Source of the DNA: JAJRAG01 sp050010535
Lineage (GTDB): Archaea > Thermoplasmatota > Thermoplasmata > Methanomassiliicoccales > JACIVX01
NCBI GenBank assembly: GCA_050010535.1
Contig: JBEKKT010000041.1
Location: 1 to 8,059 of the forward strand
Reading direction: 5' to 3'
DNA length: 8,059 nucleotides
Below the pieces are notes generated by a model. It saw nothing but the letters and a program-made list of their open reading frames with translations, was not told the origin of the DNA and ran no database searches. The position numbers and the translations under genes were made by a program. Shown piece by piece: positions 1 to 4,601 of the stretch (positions are counted from its first letter, which is position 1; the number at the start of each line of letters is the position of its first letter).

Positions 1-192
1 GAGGCGGCCGGAACCGGTGCGGATACGATGCTCACATTCTGCCCGAAGTGTGCTATTCACTTCAATTGCCTATTAAGCAGCCCTAGATTGCCCGTAGACC
101 GGGGAAAGGTGAAAATACTCGTTCGGGATTTCGGGGTTGTCATCGCAGAACGACTAGGAGAGGGTGATGCGGATGAACAAGCGGGATCTTGA
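1..192 (+). CDS. C-terminal fragment of an HdrB/HdrD-type CCG-domain iron-sulfur protein (5' end outside window)
   Basis: Frame 1 is open from the first base to a TGA at 190-192 and gives 63 residues. It starts with a Gly/Ala-rich TGADT segment, followed by Phe-Cys-Pro-Lys-Cys-Ala-Ile-His-Phe, then a hydrophobic stretch (KILVRDFGVVIAERL). A CPxC followed by a short helix and an 'xDFxxxxAE' tail is how the second CCG (cysteine-rich) domain of HdrB/HdrD/GlcF-type proteins usually ends. That domain binds the unusual iron-sulfur cluster at the reductase site in HdrB. Only the last CxxC can be seen, so the exact subfamily and cluster content are unknown. The gene ends 20 bases inside the next CDS, whose ribosome-binding site it contains, so the two are probably one transcript. 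Its position just before HdrA genes fits the family. An unrelated CxxC protein is possible but less likely. Confidence 0.72.
   Translation, partial: EAAGTGADTMLTFCPKCAIHFNCLLSSPRLPVDRGKVKILVRDFGVVIAERLGEGDADEQAGS
157..166 (+). promoter_or_regulatory. Ribosome-binding site deciding the start of the double-C4 protein
   Basis: GGAGAGGGTG lies 6 bases before ATG 173. The identical ten bases occur at 673-682, 5 bases before ATG 688. Every later gene in the cluster also has its SD core 5 bases from the ATG. This register favours ATG 173 over ATG 167 (which would abut the site, although the inner GGAG would be 6 bases away) and over GTG 164, which lies inside the site. Confidence 0.65.
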
Positions 193-541
193 CAACGCGC
201 AGAAGAGATACCTCATGCTGGAGCTCTCTTGCGCAGACAGAAAGTGCAACCCTTGCACATACCCCAACTGTCAACGCTTTGTGAGGGAGAACGGCCACAA
301 ACAGATAGTCTCTAGCCGCATTTTTGAGGTCCCCACGCGCATCTCTGCCGGTGGCGACACGTTCAGACAGCGCTACGTGCTCTTGGAGCTCTCCTGCTCA
401 GAACGCAAGTGCAACCCCTGCACCTATCCAAATTGTCAGAGGTATGAGAGGGAGGTTGTGAGAAAGAAACCCTTCAAAGTGAAGGTATCGGAACTTTCGG
501 GGGACGAGGAACTGCGGACCGTGCTCTCGAAAGGAGTCTAG
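173..541 (+). CDS. Small cysteine-rich protein with two tandem C4 units, unknown function
   Basis: A 122-residue soluble protein that I do not recognise. It has two 28-residue units at residues 12-39 and 67-94 with 22 of 28 positions identical. Each holds C-x4-C-N-P-C-T-Y-P-N-C followed by Gln-Arg (C20, C25, C28, C33 and C75, C80, C83, C88). The spacing would suit a tetracysteine site for zinc or an iron-sulfur cluster, but the sequence does not say which. A polar linker (residues 40-66) separates the units. After the second unit comes a basic stretch and an acidic C-terminus. No signal peptide or membrane segment is visible. The start was chosen by ribosome-binding-site register; ATG 167 or GTG 164 would add 2 or 3 residues. 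It overlaps the preceding CCG-domain gene by 20 bases and precedes HdrA genes, so a role as a small redox or assembly partner of the Hdr complex is a reasonable guess, not a demonstrated one. Codon use resembles its neighbours. Confidence 0.8.
   Translation: MNKRDLDNAQKRYLMLELSCADRKCNPCTYPNCQRFVRENGHKQIVSSRIFEVPTRISAGGDTFRQRYVLLELSCSERKCNPCTYPNCQRYEREVVRKKPFKVKVSELSGDEELRTVLSKGV
206..289 (+). repeat. C4 unit, copy 1 (protein-level tandem repeat)
   Basis: This encodes residues 12-39 of the small protein and pairs with 371-454 at a period of 165 bases (55 codons). The proteins match at 22 of 28 residues, and most of the six differences are conservative (Leu/Val, Met/Leu, Ala/Ser, Asp/Glu, Phe/Tyr). 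At 11 of the 22 identical residues the codons differ, so this is an old duplication held by selection. Confidence 0.85.
371..454 (+). repeat. C4 unit, copy 2 (protein-level tandem repeat)
   Basis: This encodes residues 67-94, the second copy of the C-x4-C-x2-C-x4-C unit. It aligns without gaps to 206-289. All four cysteines and the intervening Asn-Pro and Thr-Tyr-Pro-Asn are kept. Confidence 0.85.
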
Positions 542-543
542 TT

Positions 544-571
544 GTCCGGAAGGAAAGCGTCTATTCCGGAC
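544..571 (+). repeat. 8-bp perfect inverted repeat, stem-loop just after the small gene
   Basis: GTCCGGAA (544-551) and TTCCGGAC (564-571) are exact reverse complements around a 12-base loop. The stem starts 3 bases after the TAG at 539-541. No T-run follows, so it is not a standard intrinsic terminator. The loop carries GCGTCT, which could also pair downstream at 592-597. Confidence 0.6.
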
Positions 572-590
572 CGAATGTGAGTGCATAGGA

Positions 591-615
591 GAGACGCAAG
601 AAAAGGAAACGTCTC
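591..615 (+). repeat. 6-bp inverted repeat, second leader stem-loop
   Basis: GAGACG (591-596) and CGTCTC (610-615) enclose a purine-rich 13-base loop. The left arm, with the following C, is also complementary to the loop of the first stem-loop at 557-562, so the two pairings would compete. Confidence 0.45.
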
Positions 616-625
616 ATTGGGATTG

Positions 626-655
626 AGGAACCCAGAGAAATGATTAAAGGTTCCT
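626..655 (+). repeat. 7-bp inverted repeat, third leader stem-loop
   Basis: AGGAACC (626-632) and GGTTCCT (649-655) enclose a 16-base loop, with a possible extra G-U pair at 625/656. The loop contains the ATG at 640. An ATG inside such a structure without a good ribosome-binding site is an unlikely start, which supports ATG 688 for the HdrA gene. Confidence 0.45.
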
Positions 656-672
656 TTACGATTCCGACGGAC

Positions 673-682
673 GGAGAGGGTG
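673..682 (+). promoter_or_regulatory. Ribosome-binding site deciding the HdrA N-half start
   Basis: GGAGAGGGTG lies 5 bases before ATG 688, the same core and spacing as elsewhere in the cluster. The in-frame ATG at 640 has only a GAGG 11 bases upstream and would add 16 residues ahead of the Rossmann strand, where HdrA homologues of this type normally begin. Confidence 0.75.
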
Positions 683-687
683 TCGCG

Positions 688-1992
688 ATGGAGAGATCTG
701 TGCTAGTAATCGGAGGAGGAGTCGCAGGTATCCAGGCATCCCTAGACCTGGCCGACAAGGGAGTGATAGTCCATCTGGTCGAAAGCTCGCCGAGCATAGG
801 AGGACGGATGGCGCAGCTGGACAAGACCTTCCCCACGAACGACTGTTCTATATGCATACTGGCGCCAAAGATGGCGGATTGTTACGGTCATCCGAACATC
901 AACGTGCTGACCTATTCCGAGCTAATCGGGCTGGAGGGACACAAGGGTCGCTTCCAAGCGAAGGTGCTCAGGAAGGCCAGGTACGTCGATGAGTCGAAGT
1001 GCACCGGCTGTGGAGAATGTCTCCAGAAGTGCCCCACGAAGGACATCCCCAACGAGTTCGAGCAAGGGCTGGCAACGCGCCGCGCCATATACATGCCGTT
1101 CTTGCAGGCGGTTCCGAGGGTCGCCACGATCGACAGGGAGCACTGCAAGTTCCTGGCCGAAGGAAAGTGCGGCGTCTGCAAGAAGGTCTGCAAGCGTGAG
1201 GCGATTGATTACGAGATGAAGGATGCGGTCCTTGAGATAGAGGTTGGTGCAGTGATATGCGCGACAGGTTACGACGTCTGGAATCCCAAAGTCGCCAGCG
1301 AGTACGGCTATGAGAGATTTCCTAATGTCTACACGGCGATGGAGTACGAACGGCTCACGAACGCCGCGGGCCCGACTGGTGGACATGTCATCCGGAGATC
1401 TGACAGCGAGGAACCGAGGAACATCGCGTTCATCCAGTGCGTGGGCTCCAGGAACGTGCAGTTAAACCATCCATACTGTTGCGAAGTGTGCTGTATGCAT
1501 TCTACGAAAGAGGCTATGCTAGCGAAGGAGCACAAGGAGGACATCAAGACGACGATATTCTACAAGGACTTGAGGGCGTGCTCCAAAGGATTCTTCGAGT
1601 ACGTCGGAAGGGCGAAGCGTGACTATGGGGTCGAGTTCGTCAACTCCGACGCGACGGTCCAAGGGGAGACGGAGAATCATAATCTCGTTGTATCGTACGA
1701 TGTAGCGGGCAAGTCGGAGCGGCGCGAGTTCGACATGGTCGTGTTGGCAACCACGCTGGTTCCGAGGGACTCGACACCCCAACTCGCGAAGGTGCTGGGC
1801 GTGGAGTTGACCGAATTCGGCTTCATCAAATCGAGGGACAGGATTCTGGGGCCGGTCGAGACGACGGTCCCTGGAATCTACGTCGCGGGGTACTGTGCCG
1901 GTCCGGCCGACATCCCGGAGTCAGTTGCACAAGGATCGGCGGCGGCCGCGAAGGCAGTCGAAGCGCTTGTTGAGACGAGGGTGTTCGCATGA
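688..1992 (+). CDS. hdrA: HdrA-like flavoprotein, N-terminal half (FAD domain with inserted 2x[4Fe-4S] ferredoxin)
   Basis: A 434-residue cytoplasmic flavoprotein corresponding to the first half of a long HdrA. HdrA carries the bifurcating FAD in heterodisulfide reductase complexes. An N-terminal Rossmann motif GGGVAG (residues 9-14) binds FAD. The HdrA signature DKTFPTNDCSIC follows (C53, C56). The inserted ferredoxin has C105, C108, C111, C115 and then C153-x7-C161-x2-C164-x3-C168. The second set is stretched between its first two Cys and lacks the usual Pro after the last; the long spacing is familiar from HdrA. QCVGSR with C-x12-C-x3-CC is the conserved extra-cluster motif of HdrA. The C-terminal GIYVAG...DIPESVAQG segment closes the FAD domain. 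The N-terminal VCHCG domain of canonical HdrA and the C-terminal ferredoxin are absent; both are in the next gene, which overlaps it by ATGA. Residues align end to end with about 1-430 of the fused HdrA at 4602-7613. A distant QmoA-like role is an alternative. Confidence 0.9.
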   Translation: MERSVLVIGGGVAGIQASLDLADKGVIVHLVESSPSIGGRMAQLDKTFPTNDCSICILAPKMADCYGHPNINVLTYSELIGLEGHKGRFQAKVLRKARYVDESKCTGCGECLQKCPTKDIPNEFEQGLATRRAIYMPFLQAVPRVATIDREHCKFLAEGKCGVCKKVCKREAIDYEMKDAVLEIEVGAVICATGYDVWNPKVASEYGYERFPNVYTAMEYERLTNAAGPTGGHVIRRSDSEEPRNIAFIQCVGSRNVQLNHPYCCEVCCMHSTKEAMLAKEHKEDIKTTIFYKDLRACSKGFFEYVGRAKRDYGVEFVNSDATVQGETENHNLVVSYDVAGKSERREFDMVVLATTLVPRDSTPQLAKVLGVELTEFGFIKSRDRILGPVETTVPGIYVAGYCAGPADIPESVAQGSAAAAKAVEALVETRVFA

Positions 1993-3830
1993 ATGGTGAG
2001 AAGCCGAGGATCGGAGTATTCGTCTGTCACTGCGGAACCAACATCGGCGGCTTCGTCGATGTCCCCGCAGTAGCAACATACGCGACAACGCTTCCTGACG
2101 TTGTCTATGCCACCGACAGTCTGTACACCTGCGCCGAGAACGGTCTGGCGAGCATAAGGGATGCGATCAAGGACCACGGTCTCAACAGGGTCGTCGTTGC
2201 GTCTTGCACCCCCCGCACTCACGCCCCGTTATTCCAGGCGGTCTGCGAGGAAGCGGGACTGAACAAGTATCTTTTCACATTCGTCAACATCAGGGAGCAG
2301 TGCTCGTGGGTTCACATGAAGGAGAAGGACAGGGCCACGGAGAAGGCGAAGGATCTCATCCGTATGGGAGTTGCTAGGGTTGGGCTGCTTCAGGCGCAGG
2401 AAGAGACCCGCATCGGCGTCGAGCCGAGGGCGCTCGTCATCGGCGGCGGGATATCCGGTATGACGACCGCGCTATCGATCGCTGATCAGGGGTTTCCGGT
2501 CGTTCTCGTCGAGAAGGAGAGCGAACTCGGAGGATTCGTTAGGAACCTGGACAATCTCTACCTCGACGGGAAGGATGCGGTCGAGACGATCAATCCCGTG
2601 ATTGGCAGCGTCATGGCGAACAAGAACATCACGACTTACCTGAGCTCCCGAGTAGTCAAGGCGGACGGTTTCATCGGGAACTACGATGTGACGCTCAGCG
2701 TCGATGGCAAGGAGAGGAAGGACAAGTTCGGGGTCATCGTCGTTGCGACTGGCGCGATGGCATACGTGCCTTGCGGTTTCTACGGATACAAGCAGTATAA
2801 GCACGTCGTAAGCCTGGCCGAGTTCGAGATACTCTGCAAGAACAAGGCCTTGCCGAAGATACGCAGCATAGCGTTCATACAGTGCGTCGGCTCGAGGGAC
2901 CAGGACAAGACATACTGCTCTAGGATCTGCTGCAACGTTGCTATCAAGAACGCGCTGAACTGCGCGGAGAACTACAAGAACATCCTCAGCCGCGAGGAGA
3001 CCGGAGAGACGGTGAAGGCCCCGGTCGACATGAAGGCATCGGAGGAGATCTCCGAGCGGAGGAGGCGCAGGCGCGGCCGCCGTGGCGAGGAGGAAGAGGG
3101 CGAGGCGGCACAAGTTCCGCCGACCGAGGCGCTGGATATCGCGGTCTTCAACAGGGATATCATGGCCTACGGCGTCGAGCACGAGCTTAACTATAACAAG
3201 GCCAGGGAGAAGCACGTCCGTTTCATCAGGTACACCCCCGAGAACCGCCCGAAGGTCAGCATGGAAGGGGAGAAGCTAGTCGTCGACTACTGGCACGACA
3301 CACTGAAGATGCAGAGGAAGATGGACGTGGACATGGTCGTTCTTTCCACGCCCCTCGTCGCCCAGCCGGACGCGAAGGATCTGTCGAAGTTGCTGAAGGT
3401 GCCACTCGGGCAGGACGGGTTCTTTCTCGAGGCGCACGTCAAACTGCGTCCTGTGGACTTCGCCACCGATGGCATATACGTCTGCGGGACGGCTAAAGGG
3501 CCATCCGATATCACCGAGTGCGTCGATCAGGCACTCGCAGCCGCATCGAGGGCCGCGATACCTCTTGCCCGGGGTTACGTCCAGGCGGAAGCGCTCACCG
3601 CGAAGGTCAACCCCGATATCTGCACCGGATGCGGCACCTGCGAGGCGGTGTGCCCGTACGGCGCGATCAGGAAGACCGACAAAGGAGTGGCTGAGGTTAT
3701 CGTCGCCGCGTGCAAGGGCTGCGGCTGCTGCGGCGCGACCTGTCCAGAGGGCGCGATAGATCAGTCTCATTATACTGACGTCCAGTTGCTCGCTGAGGCG
3801 AAGGCCGCGTTCCAGGAGGTGGTCCAATGA
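1989..3830 (+). CDS. hdrA: HdrA-like flavoprotein, C-terminal half (VCHCG domain, FAD domain, 2x[4Fe-4S] ferredoxin) with charged insertion
   Basis: A 613-residue partner of the preceding gene. Residues 7-140 are the HdrA N-terminal domain (GVFVCHCG with C13 and C15, then VVVASCTPRTH and REQCSW). The FAD motif GGGISG is at 152-157. This FAD domain has no inserted ferredoxin and no DCxxC signature, so it is a second, simpler TrxR-like module. QCVGSR with C-x10-C-x3-CC is the HdrA cluster motif. The C-terminal ferredoxin has C545, C548, C551, C555 and C575, C578, C581, C585, with an extra C580. About 50 residues (331-382), including an Arg run at 357-365 and a Glu run at 367-372, interrupt the FAD domain and are absent from the fused paralogue. 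The ATG overlaps the previous stop (ATGA), with GAGGGTG 5 bases upstream, so the two halves are probably made in equal amounts and assemble. It should pass electrons between flavin, ferredoxin clusters and MvhD. Confidence 0.9.
   Translation: MNGEKPRIGVFVCHCGTNIGGFVDVPAVATYATTLPDVVYATDSLYTCAENGLASIRDAIKDHGLNRVVVASCTPRTHAPLFQAVCEEAGLNKYLFTFVNIREQCSWVHMKEKDRATEKAKDLIRMGVARVGLLQAQEETRIGVEPRALVIGGGISGMTTALSIADQGFPVVLVEKESELGGFVRNLDNLYLDGKDAVETINPVIGSVMANKNITTYLSSRVVKADGFIGNYDVTLSVDGKERKDKFGVIVVATGAMAYVPCGFYGYKQYKHVVSLAEFEILCKNKALPKIRSIAFIQCVGSRDQDKTYCSRICCNVAIKNALNCAENYKNILSREETGETVKAPVDMKASEEISERRRRRRGRRGEEEEGEAAQVPPTEALDIAVFNRDIMAYGVEHELNYNKAREKHVRFIRYTPENRPKVSMEGEKLVVDYWHDTLKMQRKMDVDMVVLSTPLVAQPDAKDLSKLLKVPLGQDGFFLEAHVKLRPVDFATDGIYVCGTAKGPSDITECVDQALAAASRAAIPLARGYVQAEALTAKVNPDICTGCGTCEAVCPYGAIRKTDKGVAEVIVAACKGCGCCGATCPEGAIDQSHYTDVQLLAEAKAAFQEVVQ
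2979..3134 (+). other. Arg/Glu-rich low-complexity insertion within the HdrA C-half
   Basis: This in-frame segment encodes residues 331-382. It begins shortly after the CC cluster motif and ends at the beta-strand DIAVFNRD. It contains nine residues of Arg/Arg/Gly type basic run (six Arg, then Gly-Arg-Arg) followed by a Glu-rich run, in a context of Ser, Glu, Ala and Pro, and is predicted by eye to be disordered. The fused paralogue joins the same flanks with a short turn. The reading frame is intact on both sides, and the downstream motifs remain in register. Confidence 0.8.
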
Positions 3831-4600
3831 GCGATTTCGAACCGAGGATTGTCGGATTCCTCTGCAACTGGTGCTCGTACGCGGGCGCTGATCTCGCCGG
3901 AGTGAGCAGGTTCCAGTATCCCACGAACATCAGATCTATTAGAGTCATGTGCAGCACGAGACTCAGCCCCCACCTGTTGCTCGAGGTGTTCAGGGCCGGA
4001 GTTGACGGCGTCATCGTCGGGGGCTGCCACCTAGGGGACTGCCACTATATCTCTGGCAATTACTACACGGAGAAAAGGATTATGCTCACGAAGGAACTTC
4101 TCCGTCTGACCGGCCTCGAACCGGAGAGGTTGAGGCTTGAGTGGATATCGGCTTCGGAAGGGGAGCGATGTGCGAATGTCATGACCGACTTCGTCGGCAA
4201 GATGCGTGATCTCGGGCCGTCACCTGTTCCGAAGGACAGTAGGCTTGCCCTCAGGCTAGCCGCTGCCACTGAGGCCGCCAAGATTTTCAGATTGAAGCTG
4301 CTCTCCGGCAAGGAGATCAAGCTGACCGGGGAAGGGAACGTCTACGGCGAGAAGGTGGACCCCGAGAGGTTCGCAAGGATGCTGAAGAACGCAGCGCAAG
4401 AGGAGTTCCATAGGAACCTGATATTGGAGCTCACTAGGAGCAAGGCGCTTTCCGTCAAGGAGCTGGCGAAGGAGGCCGTCGAGGCGACCGACGTCACGCT
4501 CGAGCGCGTTGTCTCGCTTCGTTCCAGGAACCTTCTGGCATTGAGCTCCGTAGAAGGAATGACACCGAAATACAAGGCAATAATCGTGGGAGGTGACTAG
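3827..4600 (+). CDS. mvhD: MvhD-like [2Fe-2S] subunit with C-terminal winged-helix-like extension
   Basis: Residues 1-129 are an MvhD (FlpD) domain, the small [2Fe-2S] protein that connects HdrA to a hydrogenase or formate dehydrogenase. The expected cysteines are present: C13-N-W-C16 in a CNWCSYAGAD motif, C42 (VMCSTR), and C67 and C72 in GGCHxGDCHY. The domain ends with the conserved RLRLEWISASEG segment. Residues 130-257 are an added region: a helical part, a GNVYGEKVDPERF segment, then helices and a short SSVEG turn (195-257) that read like a winged helix (ILELTRSKALSVKELAKEA...). That fold is an inference from pattern; such long MvhD-like proteins exist in other anaerobes as far as I recall. 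Whether it binds DNA is not shown, and it could equally be a protein-docking domain. The ATG overlaps the previous stop by 4 bases, with GGAGGTG at 3815-3821, 5 bases upstream. Confidence 0.88.
   Translation: MSDFEPRIVGFLCNWCSYAGADLAGVSRFQYPTNIRSIRVMCSTRLSPHLLLEVFRAGVDGVIVGGCHLGDCHYISGNYYTEKRIMLTKELLRLTGLEPERLRLEWISASEGERCANVMTDFVGKMRDLGPSPVPKDSRLALRLAAATEAAKIFRLKLLSGKEIKLTGEGNVYGEKVDPERFARMLKNAAQEEFHRNLILELTRSKALSVKELAKEAVEATDVTLERVVSLRSRNLLALSSVEGMTPKYKAIIVGGD
4588..4596 (+). promoter_or_regulatory. Ribosome-binding site deciding the fused HdrA start
   Basis: GGGAGGTGA lies within the last codons of the MvhD-like gene, 5 bases before ATG 4602. A GTG at 4593 is in frame but lies inside this site, so it cannot be the start. 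A second ATG at 4605 would be 8 bases away and remains possible. Confidence 0.8.
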
Positions 4601-4601
4601 A

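Larger units (their letters stand above)
542..687 (+). promoter_or_regulatory. Structured intercistronic leader before the first HdrA gene
   Basis: These 146 bases are the only sizeable non-coding gap in the cluster; the other junctions overlap or are 1 base apart. It contains perfect inverted repeats of 8, 6 and 7 bp in succession, and two further pairings that would compete with them: GCGTCT at 557-562 with AGACGC at 592-597, and CTC/TGGG at 613-621 with CCCA/GAG at 631-637. It ends with the ribosome-binding site for the HdrA gene. I see no convincing TATA/BRE or -35/-10 promoter and no T-tract terminator. It may be an mRNA processing or stabilising element, a cis-regulatory leader, or an internal promoter region. 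No known riboswitch class is recognised. Confidence 0.4.

Noticed and set aside
544..571. Intrinsic terminator after the small cysteine-rich gene
   Set aside because: The stem is only 8 bp and is followed by CCGAATG with no T-run, so termination is not supported. It is kept only as a stem-loop.
640..687. In-frame ATG at 640 as the start of the first HdrA gene, adding 16 residues
   Set aside because: It has only a weak, distant GAGG, lies in the loop of an inverted repeat, and adds residues before the Rossmann strand. ATG 688 has GGAGAGGGTG 5 bases upstream.
2472..3215. A 247-codon open frame on the minus strand
   Set aside because: It lies wholly opposite the HdrA C-half, whose domains and cysteine motifs are continuous. 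It is Leu/Arg/Asp-rich with no recognisable motif, as expected for an antisense shadow in GC-rich coding DNA.
1989..3830. Split HdrA as a sequencing frameshift or broken pseudogene
   Set aside because: The break lies in the linker between halves, the second gene has its own ribosome-binding site and a natural ATGA overlap, and its N-terminus aligns with the start of the VCHCG domain. It looks like a genuine two-gene arrangement.
4593..4601. GTG 4593 as the start of the fused HdrA
   Set aside because: The GTG is part of the GGGAGGTGA ribosome-binding site for ATG 4602.
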